Shown here piece after piece: positions 8,683 through 15,586 of a stretch of DNA of 21,494 nucleotides. Source of the DNA: CAMNAO01 sp045605145. GTDB taxonomy: Bacteria > Bacillota > Clostridia > Oscillospirales > Oscillospiraceae. How positions within the stretch are numbered: the first letter of the stretch is position 1; each line of letters begins with the position of its first letter. The stretch covers positions 1 to 21,494 of the forward strand of contig JAZUPH010000022.1 of assembly GCA_045605145.1 (NCBI GenBank). The letters are read 5' to 3'. Position numbers and translations under genes: made by a program. Under the pieces are notes generated by a model that was not told the DNA's origin, made no database searches, and saw only the letters and a program-made list of their open reading frames with translations.

Positions 8683-9191
8683 TGCTTGTCCTTCAGCAGG
8701 TCGCGGATCTCGGCCAGCAGGACTTCCTCATTGGAGGGAGCGGGAGGTGCTTCTTCCACCACTTCTGCGGCTGCGGCGGCCTCTTCCTCTTCCTTCTTCT
8801 TACCCGCCTCAGCCAGCTTGTTAAGAAACTTCACAAGGAAGAACACCACGAGGGCGAGGATGAAGAAATTGATGATTGCGGACAGGAAGTTGCCAACGGT
8901 CAGATAGTTCTGCACCAGCTGGGGAATCTCTTCGCCGGCCTCATTGACCACCAGTTCATAAGTGGGCTCGACCCAGGGCATACGGGGCAGGGCGATCTTC
9001 AGCTGACTGAAATCGGCTCCGCCCAGGAAGATGTTCACCACGGGCATGATGATGTCATCGGTTAGGGACTTGGTGATGGTGGAGAAGGCGCCGCCGATGA
9101 TAGTGCCGACGGCAAGAGCCATTGCATTGCCCTTGATTGCAAAAGTGGTAAACTCTTCCCACCAGGAGGGCTTCTTAACTTTTTTGCTCAT
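8679..9191 (-). CDS. mscL: Large-conductance mechanosensitive channel MscL
   Basis: MscL forms a homopentameric pore that opens under membrane tension to release solutes during hypoosmotic shock. The 170 residues contain the N-terminal amphipathic helix and TM1 with FAIKGNAMALAVGTIIGGAF (17-36), an extracellular loop, TM2 (about 99-123), and a charged, Ala/Glu-rich linker before a C-terminal helix (LLAEIRDLLKD). It is longer than the usual 130-150 residues because of the loop and the acidic linker. The start has AAAGGA eight bases upstream. It sits 36 bases after serS and overlaps rsmG by four bases, so the three may be cotranscribed. Confidence 0.96.
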   Translation of the reverse strand: MSKKVKKPSWWEEFTTFAIKGNAMALAVGTIIGGAFSTITKSLTDDIIMPVVNIFLGGADFSQLKIALPRMPWVEPTYELVVNEAGEEIPQLVQNYLTVGNFLSAIINFFILALVVFFLVKFLNKLAEAGKKKEEEEAAAAAEVVEEAPPAPSNEEVLLAEIRDLLKDKQ

Positions 9192-9227
9192 AAACTCTGT
9201 CCTTTCTTAAAGCAGCGTGGCTTTTGA

Positions 9228-10517
9228 TTACTTCTTCTCAATGACCTCGATGCCGCCCAGATACTTGCGCAGCACTTCGGGGACGACGATGCTGCCGTCC
9301 TTACGCTGGTTCTGCTCCACAAGGGCGGGCAGGATGCGACTGGTGGCCAGGCCGGAGCCGTTGAGGGTATGGACGTACTCAACCTTGCCGGTGGCGGCGC
9401 GGCGGAAACGGATGTTGCCGCGGCGTGCCTGATAATCACGGGCGTTGGAGACGGAGGAGACCTCTTTATATCCGTTCATGGAGGGGATATTGATCTCGAT
9501 GTCGTAGGTGCGTGCCATGGATGCGGAGCAGTCGCCTGCGGCCAGCTTCACAGTGCGGAAGTGGAAGCCCAGACCTTGAACCAGAGCCTCGGCCTTATGG
9601 ACCAGCTCTTCAAAAGCCTCATCGCTGCCCTCGGGGGTGGTGAACTGGAACATCTCCACCTTGTTGAACTGGTGGCCGCGTACCATGCCGCGCTCATCGG
9701 CGCGGTAAGAACCAGCCTCACGGCGGAAGCATGGGGTGTAGGAGAACATCTTATGGGGCAGCTCAGCCTCCGTAAGGATCTCATCGCGGTAGATGCTGGC
9801 AAGGGCGGCCTCAGCGGTGGGCAGCATGTAGTGAATGCGGTCATCGGTGGGGTTGGCGATCTTATAAACCTCGTCCGCGAACTTGGGGAACTGGCCGGCG
9901 GTCAGGCCGCACTGGTACTCAAGCATATGGGGGGGCAGGATCAGCTCATAGCCGTCTGCCAGATGGGTGTCGATGAAATAGTTGAGGACTGCCCACTCAA
10001 GGCGCGCGCCCATACCGCGGTACATCCAGAAGCCGCTGCCGGCCAGCTTGGTGCCGCGCTCATAGTCGATAAGGCCCAGACCGGTGCACAGGTCAACATG
10101 GTTCTGAGGCTCGAAATCGAACTTGGGGTTCTCGCCAAAGTAGTAAAGAGGCTGGTTATTCTCTTTGCCGCCGGGCATAAGATCTTCGTCTGGCAGGTTG
10201 GGCAGACCCAGCATAAGGTCGTTAAACTCAGCCTCAACAGCGCGCAGCGCAGGCTCAGACGCCTTGACGGCCTCTTTAAGGGCATTGAGCTTGTCCAGAA
10301 CGGGCTTCACATCCTCGCCGGCCTTTTTCAGGGCGGGAATGGTCTTGGACAGCTTATTCTGCTCGGCCTTGTCGTTCTCATTTTTCTGAATCAGCTCACG
10401 GCGGGATCGGTCAAGCTCAAGTATGCGGTCGACGGCCGCATTGCAGTCGCTCTCCTTGCGCAGAAGCAGTTCCTTGACCTTTTCGGGATTTTCCCTGATA
10501 AGCCTGATGTCTAACAT
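9228..10517 (-). CDS. serS: Seryl-tRNA synthetase
   Basis: A class II aminoacyl-tRNA synthetase that charges tRNA-Ser, and tRNA-Sec where present, with serine. The 429 residues begin with MLDIRLIRENPEKV, typical of the family. The N-terminal tRNA-binding coiled coil spans about 30-100. The serine-recognition TAEA is at 234-237, motif 2 around FRREAGSYRADERGMVRGHQF (264-284), and motif 3 near residue 390 (NGSGLATSRILPALVEQNQ). AGGAGG lies eight bases before the ATG. Only 58 bases separate it from parB, too little for a T-box leader and with no terminator, so it probably reads through from parAB. Confidence 0.98.
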   Translation of the reverse strand: MLDIRLIRENPEKVKELLLRKESDCNAAVDRILELDRSRRELIQKNENDKAEQNKLSKTIPALKKAGEDVKPVLDKLNALKEAVKASEPALRAVEAEFNDLMLGLPNLPDEDLMPGGKENNQPLYYFGENPKFDFEPQNHVDLCTGLGLIDYERGTKLAGSGFWMYRGMGARLEWAVLNYFIDTHLADGYELILPPHMLEYQCGLTAGQFPKFADEVYKIANPTDDRIHYMLPTAEAALASIYRDEILTEAELPHKMFSYTPCFRREAGSYRADERGMVRGHQFNKVEMFQFTTPEGSDEAFEELVHKAEALVQGLGFHFRTVKLAAGDCSASMARTYDIEINIPSMNGYKEVSSVSNARDYQARRGNIRFRRAATGKVEYVHTLNGSGLATSRILPALVEQNQRKDGSIVVPEVLRKYLGGIEVIEKK

Positions 10518-10575
10518 TCTTCTTCCTCCTTAAATTGGGCGTTGCCCTTGTAAATTCATTTATTATTGCCAACGG

Positions 10576-11454
10576 TCAATCCGGTATTTCGCCGCAAAGC
10601 AGCAGAATTAGCTCTTCCAGATCCTCGTTGTCATAGTAGTCTATGGTTACGCTGCCGCCTTTTTTGCCGGGCGCAACAGTCACACGGCGACCCATGCTGC
10701 GGGTCATTTTCTCACCCAGTACCGCGGCATGATCCACTTTGACCTTGCTTTCGGCGGTTTTCCTGCCGCCCGCGGCCTTCTTGGGACCCTGCGCCATGCG
10801 CTTAATAAGCTCTGAAGCTTCCCGGGCGGTAAGTCCGTCTCTGGCAATGATCGCGGCGGCCTCGTCGATCTTTTCCCCATCGTCCAGCTCGAGAAGAGCC
10901 CTGGCCTGGCTGAATGACACGCTGCCCCGGCTGACAAGCTCCCTCGTTTTCTCCGGCAGATTCAAAAGTCGCAGTGAATTGGCTATCGCCGGTCTTGAGC
11001 GGCCAACGCGCTTTGCCACCTGCTCCTGCGTTAATCCGTAACGCTTTATAAGCGTCTGATAACCCGCCGCTTCCTCTATGGGGTTCAGATCCTCTCTCTG
11101 CAGGTTCTCAACCAGCGCAAGCTCCATAGCAAGCTGGTCATCCGCCTCAATTATATGCGCCGGGATCTGAGTAAGCCCCGCCATGCGGGACGCCCTCCAG
11201 CGGCGCTCACCGGCGATGATCTGATAAAATCCGTCGCCCATGGGTCTTACTGTGATGGGCTGGATCAGTCCGTGCTGGCTGATAGAGTCCGCCAGTTCGC
11301 CCAGCGCCGCCTCATCAAAATAGTCGCGGGGCTGGTCTTCACGGGGTTCCACCAGATTTATCGGCAGAAGAGAGCTTCCGTTCTCCTCTTCAAATACACC
11401 CTCGCCCAACAGGGCGCCCAGACCGGCGCCAAGGCCCTTTGCCTGCTTTTTCAT
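10576..11454 (-). CDS. parB: Chromosome partitioning protein ParB (Spo0J)
   Basis: ParB is a CTP-dependent DNA clamp that loads at parS, spreads along origin-proximal DNA, recruits condensin and stimulates ParA ATPase. The 292 residues start with KGLGAGLGALLG, the ParA-stimulating motif. The N-terminal CTPase domain has GERRWRA (82-88) and ENLQREDLNP (116-125). The parS-reading helix-turn-helix lies at about 141-164 (LTQEQVAKRVGRSR), and a C-terminal dimerisation domain ends in ELILLLCGEIPD. Its ATG overlaps the parA stop as ATGA, a coupled pair. Three parS sites occur within 5 kb. No separate noc-like paralogue is visible in the window. Confidence 0.97.
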   Translation of the reverse strand: MKKQAKGLGAGLGALLGEGVFEEENGSSLLPINLVEPREDQPRDYFDEAALGELADSISQHGLIQPITVRPMGDGFYQIIAGERRWRASRMAGLTQIPAHIIEADDQLAMELALVENLQREDLNPIEEAAGYQTLIKRYGLTQEQVAKRVGRSRPAIANSLRLLNLPEKTRELVSRGSVSFSQARALLELDDGEKIDEAAAIIARDGLTAREASELIKRMAQGPKKAAGGRKTAESKVKVDHAAVLGEKMTRSMGRRVTVAPGKKGGSVTIDYYDNEDLEELILLLCGEIPD

Positions 11455-12227
11455 ATGCCCGACGCCTCCTTCCCGTGGCGAGCAATCAGTTCCCTCGCCA
11501 GCTCCATATACGCCGCGGTACCCTTCGACGAACTGTCATAGGCCAGCACCGGCTTTCCGTGGCTGGGTGCCTCACTCAGGCGTACATTTCTTGGTATAAC
11601 GGTTTTGAAAACCTTGCTCTCAAAATATTTCTTGACTTCCGTGGCCACCTGGTAAGACAGATTGGTGCGTCCGTCGAACATAGTCAGCAGAACGCCTTCA
11701 ACATCCAGGCCGGTATTCATCCTGCGGCGGATGATGCGCACAGTGCCCATAAGGTCACTCAGCCCCTCCAGCGCAAAGTATTCGCACTGCACCGGGATAA
11801 GCACCCGGTCGGCGGCACACAGTGAGTTGACCGTCAAAAGCTCAAGAGAGGGCGGGCAATCGATAATTATGTAGTCATACTGTCCGCGCACCTCGTTGAG
11901 CGCATTTTTCAGTATGTATTCGCGGCTGTCAAGACCTACCATCTCAACGCCCGCACCGGCAAGGTCGCGGTTGGCCGGCAGTACACTGCAGTAAGGTGTC
12001 TTCACCGTCACCGTGTCGGCCTTTGCGCCGTTAATCAGCACATCGTATACACCGGAGCGGATTCGGTTTTTATTGATACCCATAGAGGTGGTGGCGTTGC
12101 CCTGGGGGTCAGCGTCTACAAGAAGCACCCTTTTGCCCAGTTTATTCAGACACGCAGACAGGTTCACCGCCGTGGTGGTCTTGCCCACGCCGCCTTTTTG
12201 GTTGACAACAGCGATTATCCGTGCCAT
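11451..12227 (-). CDS. parA: Chromosome partitioning ATPase ParA (Soj)
   Basis: A deviant-Walker P-loop ATPase of 258 residues that dimerises on ATP, binds DNA nonspecifically, cooperates with ParB in origin segregation and, in Bacillus, regulates DnaA. The N-terminus MARIIAVVNQKGGVGKTT has the signature lysine of the KGGVGKT loop. VDADPQGNATT and DYIIIDCPPSL are the Walker A' and B regions. I chose the ATG at 12227, which has AAAGGAG about six bases upstream; an in-frame ATG 20 codons earlier would overlap the promoter. A sigma-A promoter lies 32-60 bases upstream. Confidence 0.97.
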   Translation of the reverse strand: MARIIAVVNQKGGVGKTTTAVNLSACLNKLGKRVLLVDADPQGNATTSMGINKNRIRSGVYDVLINGAKADTVTVKTPYCSVLPANRDLAGAGVEMVGLDSREYILKNALNEVRGQYDYIIIDCPPSLELLTVNSLCAADRVLIPVQCEYFALEGLSDLMGTVRIIRRRMNTGLDVEGVLLTMFDGRTNLSYQVATEVKKYFESKVFKTVIPRNVRLSEAPSHGKPVLAYDSSSKGTAAYMELARELIARHGKEASGI

Positions 12228-12258
12228 ATGGCGCTCCTTTACACAAATTTCTGAGCGT

Positions 12259-12287
12259 ATTATATGACAATTACTCCCGCCTTGCAA
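12259..12287 (-). promoter_or_regulatory. Sigma-A promoter of parAB
   Basis: Read on the minus strand: TTGCAA (87-82 of the 12200s), a 17-base spacer, and consensus TATAAT (12264-12259). Transcription would start near 12252, about 25 bases before the parA start codon. It probably drives parA-parB and perhaps serS-mscL-rsmG, since I saw no terminator among those genes. Confidence 0.85.
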
Positions 12288-12326
12288 GGGATAGATTTAA
12301 TTTTGCGCGTTTTGTTTGAATTCCGA

Positions 12327-12342
12327 TGTTCCACGTGGAACA
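12327..12342. promoter_or_regulatory. parS partition site (perfect palindrome)
   Basis: TGTTCCACGTGGAACA is a fully symmetric match to the ParB-binding consensus TGTTNCACGTGNAACA. It lies 40 bases upstream of the parA promoter, so ParB bound here could also influence parAB expression. Confidence 0.93.
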
Positions 12343-12391
12343 CGTCTTTGACGCAGTTATAAATCAAAGAAGGCAGTGACCCAATTCCAAA

Positions 12392-12426
12392 CCACACGCG
12401 AGCCCAACAAAGTGGGTCGCGTGTGG
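12392..12426 (-). repeat. GC-rich hairpin between parS sites; possible weak gpr terminator
   Basis: Arms CCACACGCGA (12392-12401) and TCGCGTGTGG (12417-12426) pair over ten bases. After a one-base bulge, CCCA/TGGG continue the stem around a six-base loop. On the minus strand the stem is followed by TTTGGAATT, so it could weakly terminate gpr transcription. On the plus strand no T-run follows. It could instead be part of a dispersed palindromic element or a ParB-region structure. Confidence 0.6.
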
Positions 12427-12451
12427 AGAGGACGAGCAGCGGAATGAATGA

Positions 12452-12473
12452 GCATTGCCGCCCGCGGCGATGC
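12452..12473. repeat. Imperfect 10-bp inverted repeat
   Basis: Arms GCATTGCCGC (12452-12461) and GCGGCGATGC (12464-12473) are complementary except for one T-G wobble, separated by two bases. There is no T-run on either side, so it is not a terminator. Together with the hairpin 25 bases to the left it makes the spacer unusually structured. Confidence 0.5.
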
Positions 12474-12498
12474 GAACGATATGGAGCTTGCGAGGACG

Positions 12499-12514
12499 TG
12501 TTTCACGTGGAACA
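12499..12514. promoter_or_regulatory. parS partition site
   Basis: TGTTTCACGTGGAACA matches the ParB-binding consensus at all fixed positions; the two variable bases (T and G) are not symmetric. It lies 20 bases beyond the gpr stop. It is the third of three parS sites in the window. Confidence 0.93.
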
Positions 12515-12533
12515 CTTGGATACGGCGAGGACG

Positions 12534-13409
12534 TCACCCTAACAGCATATCCAGATCCCCGATATCCAGCGAAGGCTGCAGGGCAAGATCAATGCCGTAA
12601 CCCACAAGGCGGGAGATGTCTGCCGCCTGACGGTCGATCTCACGGGGCGTTACGATAAGGCCCGGTGCGCTGTCCTCGCTTATGCTGCCGATGTCGGCCC
12701 CGGTAATATCGGCGGCAAGGGTACGGGCATCCACCACCGTGGGCACGCCCAGCGCAATCACCGGACAGCCCAAAAGCTCTCTGTTGATGCCAACGCGTCT
12801 GTTGCCCACGCCCGAGCCGGGCACGATACCCGTGTCGGTTATCTGTACCGTGCGGCACAGCCGTTCAATGCTGCGGGAGGCAAGTGCATCCACCGCAAGG
12901 ACGCAGTCGGGCTTCAGACGGCTGCACACCGCGCTTATCAGTTCCGCACTCTCCATTCCGGTGTCACCCAGGACCCCGGCACTGAGCGCCGCCACAGGGC
13001 GCAGAGCTCCGAATGTCTCCTCCAGCCCCGCCACCAGATGGCGGGTCGCCATTGTCCAACGCACCACCTCCGGCCCGATGGAGTCCGGGGTGATGTGCCT
13101 GTTGCCCAAACCCACCACCAATACGCAACCACGCCCCTCAGGCAGCAGGGGACTCAGCTCCGCCGCCACGGCACGCACGCCGCGCCTGAACGCATCATCC
13201 TCCCGGCGCATAAGGCTGGACAGCTCGAGCGTAATGTATCTGCCCCTCGGCTTTCCAATGGCCTGCTCGCCGCGTTCATCTGTTATGGTCACACAGTGGA
13301 TGCCGAAGCCTTCACGCTCCCGCTCCTCACTTTCAACGCCCTCCGGCTCATTCCCGCCGGCTCTGTACGCTTCATTGGCCTCAAAGGCCAGGTCTGTTCT
13401 TATGGACAT
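12534..13409 (-). CDS. gpr: Spore germination protease GPR
   Basis: GPR is the endopeptidase that cleaves small acid-soluble spore proteins early in germination, freeing amino acids and uncovering DNA. It is made as a zymogen in the forespore. The 291 residues begin MSIRTDLAFEANEAYR, like the start of known GPRs; this fixes the start at 13409 rather than 14 codons upstream, although its ribosome site is poor. VGLGNRHITPD (about 99-109), VDALASR (173-179) and TDTGIVPGSGVGNRR (191-205) are diagnostic. Asp109 and Asp174 probably correspond to the catalytic aspartates of the Bacillus enzyme. It is shorter than Bacillus GPR (about 370 residues). Divergence from rpsT is conserved in Bacillus. I saw no secure sigma-F/G promoter. 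Confidence 0.94.
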   Translation of the reverse strand: MSIRTDLAFEANEAYRAGGNEPEGVESEEREREGFGIHCVTITDERGEQAIGKPRGRYITLELSSLMRREDDAFRRGVRAVAAELSPLLPEGRGCVLVVGLGNRHITPDSIGPEVVRWTMATRHLVAGLEETFGALRPVAALSAGVLGDTGMESAELISAVCSRLKPDCVLAVDALASRSIERLCRTVQITDTGIVPGSGVGNRRVGINRELLGCPVIALGVPTVVDARTLAADITGADIGSISEDSAPGLIVTPREIDRQAADISRLVGYGIDLALQPSLDIGDLDMLLG

Positions 13410-13535
13410 TTCCAATATTCCCCAATATTTAGTAATACTCACGCCGCGCATGCGGATATATAGTGATTCTTACCCATCACATAGGTCTTATTCCTAACCT
13501 TACAAGAAAAAATAATAAAAATTTTAAGAAAACAC

Positions 13536-13564
13536 TTGATTTTTTTTGACTTTAATGCTAATAT
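13536..13564 (+). promoter_or_regulatory. Sigma-A promoter of rpsT
   Basis: TTGATT (13536-13541), a 17-base T-rich spacer and TAATAT (13559-13564), preceded by an A/T-rich stretch that may act as an UP element. The start site would be near 13571, giving a leader of about 55 bases before rpsT. The position and strength fit a ribosomal protein gene. Confidence 0.8.
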
Positions 13565-13626
13565 AGTTTTCCGCACGCGTTAGGCGTTTTTTCGCGTGAC
13601 TTTATAGGAGGAGGTGGCTCAACACT

Positions 13627-13893
13627 ATGCCCAATATCAAATCTTCAGCTAAGAGAGTCCTCATCGCCGAGGAGAACCGTATCAGAAACCACGCTATCAA
13701 GTCCGAGGTTAAGACCGAGATCAAGAAGTTCGACGCAGCTGTCAACGAGGGCAATACCGAATCAGCCGAGAAAGCCTATAAAGTTGCTGCAAAAACGGTT
13801 GACCAGGCCGCTGCTCATGGCGTTATCCATAAGAACAACGCTGCTCATAAGAAGAGCGCTATGGCCAAGAAGCTCAACGACATGAAGGCCTGA
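13627..13893 (+). CDS. rpsT: 30S ribosomal protein S20
   Basis: S20 binds 16S rRNA in the body of the small subunit and assists early assembly. The 88 residues begin MPNIKSSAKRVLIAEENRIRN, with the SAKR and N..RN basic patterns of the family, and form the expected all-helical, Lys/Ala-rich chain. GGAGGAGGTG precedes the ATG at ten bases. It has its own promoter and terminator. It is divergent from gpr, as in Bacillus. Relative to the origin at about 17.2 kb it runs head-on to replication, unusual for a highly expressed ribosomal gene. Confidence 0.98.
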   Translation: MPNIKSSAKRVLIAEENRIRNHAIKSEVKTEIKKFDAAVNEGNTESAEKAYKVAAKTVDQAAAHGVIHKNNAAHKKSAMAKKLNDMKA

Positions 13894-13926
13894 GCCTGCA
13901 GTTTCTGAGCGAATGCTGAAAAATAG

Positions 13927-13960
13927 AACCCTGAATCCTAAGATTCAGGGTTTTTATTTT
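13927..13960 (+). terminator. Intrinsic terminator of rpsT
   Basis: Perfect 11-bp stem AACCCTGAATC/GATTCAGGGTT (13927-13937 and 13942-13952) with a CTAA loop, followed by TTTATTTT. The minus-strand side is followed by CTATTTTTC, so it could also act weakly in reverse. Confidence 0.93.
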
Positions 13961-13970
13961 GCCTGTATGC

Positions 13971-13979
13971 TGATATAAT
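13971..13979 (+). promoter_or_regulatory. Extended -10 promoter for the Dabb gene
   Basis: TGATATAAT is a perfect extended -10 element (TG-N-TATAAT). No good -35 box lies 17 bases upstream, where the rpsT terminator tail sits; extended -10 promoters can work without one. The start site would be about 25-30 bases before the ATG at 14014. Confidence 0.6.
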
Positions 13980-14013
13980 GGTCAAAACGGCACAGGCCGC
14001 AGGAGGTAGAATT

Positions 14014-14319
14014 ATGATCAGACACATCGTTATGTATAAGTACAAAACCGAAGCCGAAGGCAGGACGAAGGATGAAAATCTGGCTATCGCCCGTAAGCTG
14101 GCAGATGACATGGCCCGCGAAATCCCGGAGCTTAAGTATTTCCAGTGCGGCATCGGCAGCAAGCAGCAGGTGGACAGCAACTACGACGTGACCTTAATCT
14201 GCGATATTGAGAGCTTTGACGCCCTTGCCGCATACAAGCTCAACCCCGCCCATAAGGCCTTCGGCAGCCATTGCCACGCCGTCAGTGAGGCCCGCGCCGC
14301 CATAGATTTTGAGATTTAA
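14014..14319 (+). CDS. Dabb (stress-responsive A/B barrel) family protein
   Basis: A 101-residue protein with the dimeric alpha/beta-barrel fold of the Dabb family. MIRHIVMYKYK (1-11) is the typical first strand (hxxHhVhhk). SNYDVTLICDIESFDALAAY lies in the middle, and the HKAF...AIDFEI ending fits the family's last helix and strand. The start is fixed by GGAGG eight bases before ATG 14014; an ATG 12 codons earlier sits in the promoter. Family members are small dimeric proteins, some stress-induced and some enzymes or ligand binders, so the substrate and role are unknown. It is monocistronic, between two terminators. Confidence 0.85.
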   Translation: MIRHIVMYKYKTEAEGRTKDENLAIARKLADDMAREIPELKYFQCGIGSKQQVDSNYDVTLICDIESFDALAAYKLNPAHKAFGSHCHAVSEARAAIDFEI

Positions 14320-14386
14320 TCAAAAGTAACTCACCTCTGCCCGGGATACAGCGCAGGCGGAATTATGCAAGTATAAAACGACACAA

Positions 14387-14427
14387 AGAAGGCACAAAAA
14401 CGAGGTTTTGGTGCCTTCTCTCTTTTT
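14387..14427. terminator. Bidirectional terminator between convergent genes
   Basis: Arms AGAAGGCAC (14387-14395) and GTGCCTTCT (14411-14419) are extended by AAAAC/GTTTT after one A-G mismatch, with a GAG loop. The plus side is followed by CTCTTTTTACTT, a good U-tract for the Dabb gene. The minus side is followed by TTGTGTCGTTTT, weaker, serving the acyltransferase-like gene whose stop overlaps the tail. Confidence 0.85.
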
Positions 14428-15247
14428 ACTTAATGTCCTCTTCCAGCAGGTGGGGATCGCTCAGCAGCTCTTTGACATACGCAAAGAACTTTGCGAAATA
14501 ATGACCGCTGCAGATACGCTCATCCATAACCACGCCCAGGGGGATGCATCTTTCAAGCTCGATACCGTCCTTTGTGCGGCGGGCTACATCGCGCATGTTG
14601 CCCATGGTAATACCCACGGAGGTGGTGCCGAAGTCATACAGATGGTGGTAAATGTGGTTGGTGCGGATGCTGGCCAGATTGCTGATAAGCAGACTTGCGT
14701 GGAAGGGGCTGGCCTTGATGACAGCCTTGGGCAGCAGGTTGTGCCAGTCGAGCCAGCGCAGCAGGTTGCAGGCGCCGCGCAGTATGAATCCCAGCTTGAG
14801 CAGGATGCTCATCAGCTTATCAAGCGCGTTTTCATTGGCAGCATCGCGGCTGGAATCGATGTACTCATCGATCTTCTTCTGAACCTCAAAAATGTTGTCC
14901 TTGGTATCAAAATAGATCTTGGACATGGTGTCCTGATCGCCGTTGCCCGGGCGGAGAACCACCATGGATACGGTGAAGTCATTGTGCTGATAAATGCGCT
15001 TATTTACGATAAAGCGGTTAACAGCGGGGTATCTTTCTGCGGCGCGCAGATATGCGGCCAGAATAAGTCCTACATGGCTGATATGTATGCCCTCACGGCG
15101 CTTTTCATTCATGTACTTGCGCAGGGGCTCAACCGGAATATCCACCGTGATCATGTTCTGCGCATCATAGCGGCGAACAAGAAACTGGGGGATAAGGTAA
15201 TACATAGGGACTTCGTTTTTAACTCTGATTCCGTCAGCTCTTCCCAT
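14426..15247 (-). CDS. CAT/E2-fold acyltransferase-like protein (2-oxoacid dehydrogenase E2 catalytic domain family)
   Basis: This 273-residue protein resembles the catalytic domain of dihydrolipoamide acyltransferases and chloramphenicol acetyltransferase, but has no lipoyl or subunit-binding domain. Recognisable parts are VDIPVEPLRKYM with HISHVGLILAAYLRAAERYPAVNR (N-terminal third), SLLISNLASI, and TSVGITMGNM near the C-terminus. In E2 enzymes the active site is DHRxxDG. Here the matching site (about 242-248) reads DERICSG: the catalytic His is Glu and the Asp is Ser. Classical acetyl-CoA/lipoamide chemistry is therefore doubtful. It follows acpP by 43 bases on the same strand, which suggests an acyl-ACP-related role; that is inference. 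GAGGAG lies eight bases before the ATG. Confidence 0.75.
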   Translation of the reverse strand: MGRADGIRVKNEVPMYYLIPQFLVRRYDAQNMITVDIPVEPLRKYMNEKRREGIHISHVGLILAAYLRAAERYPAVNRFIVNKRIYQHNDFTVSMVVLRPGNGDQDTMSKIYFDTKDNIFEVQKKIDEYIDSSRDAANENALDKLMSILLKLGFILRGACNLLRWLDWHNLLPKAVIKASPFHASLLISNLASIRTNHIYHHLYDFGTTSVGITMGNMRDVARRTKDGIELERCIPLGVVMDERICSGHYFAKFFAYVKELLSDPHLLEEDIK

Positions 15248-15290
15248 AAACTAACTCCTCTTTTTCCCTTATTCCTTGGATTGTGCGAAA

Positions 15291-15521
15291 TTACTTGCTG
15301 TGCTCTTCAACATAGTTGACAAGATCACCAACAGTCTGGATCTTGGTCAGGGCATCCTCGGGGATGTCTTCCATGCCGAACTCATCCTGTACGGAGAAGG
15401 TCAGCTCAACGATGTCCAGAGAGTCGCATACCAGATCCTCAATGAACTTGGCTTCAGCAGTGACTTTTTCAGCCTCAATACCCAGCTGATCGCAAATGAT
15501 GCTCTGAATCTTTTCAAACAT
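15291..15521 (-). CDS. acpP: Acyl carrier protein
   Basis: A 76-residue acidic four-helix protein that carries acyl chains on a phosphopantetheine arm in fatty acid synthesis. The attachment serine is Ser34 in DSLDIVEL (33-40); upstream FIEDLVC replaces the more usual DLGA. Length and overall sequence fit the housekeeping ACP type, though a dedicated ACP for the neighbouring acyltransferase-like gene cannot be excluded, as no fab genes adjoin. GGAGG lies nine bases before the ATG. It has a near-perfect promoter and a palindrome at the predicted transcription start. It is divergent from dnaA, in a position often occupied by rpmH in Firmicutes. Confidence 0.95.
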   Translation of the reverse strand: MFEKIQSIICDQLGIEAEKVTAEAKFIEDLVCDSLDIVELTFSVQDEFGMEDIPEDALTKIQTVGDLVNYVEEHSK

Positions 15522-15559
15522 GGTAGTTTACCTCCATAAAAGCATTTGATATTAAGATA

Positions 15560-15575
15560 TTTCAAATTTTTGAAA
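15560..15575. promoter_or_regulatory. Candidate operator palindrome in the acpP leader
   Basis: TTTCAAATTTTTGAAA has perfect 7-base arms around TT. It lies 12 bases downstream of the acpP -10 box, about +5 to +20, where a bound repressor would block transcription. It does not match the FapR consensus. It shares TTTGA/TCAAA halves with FabT-type sites but in the opposite arrangement, so the regulator is unknown. Confidence 0.45.
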
Positions 15576-15586
15576 CATACACAGAG

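Larger units (their letters stand above)
12228..12533. other. parA-gpr intergenic region: promoter, two parS sites, two hairpins
   Basis: This 306-base stretch carries no supported gene. It holds the parA promoter, two parS sites about 170 bases apart and two GC-rich inverted repeats between them. The 9-mer CGAGGACGT occurs at 12491-12499 and 12526-12534. Its base composition is much richer in GC than the AT-rich gaps around dnaA. It looks like a partition-locus control region, possibly with an inserted small repeat element. Confidence 0.6.

Noticed and set aside
9369..10514. Plus-strand open frame opposite serS
   Set aside because: Same artefact: it mirrors the serS reading frame and has no family signature.
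10518..10575. T-box riboswitch before serS
   Set aside because: The gap to parB is 58 bases, far too short for a T-box, and shows only a 4-bp GGGC/GCCC stem.
13410..13500. Sigma-F or sigma-G promoter for gpr
   Set aside because: CACTATA resembles a -10 but no -35 element occurs at a suitable distance; not strong enough to annotate.
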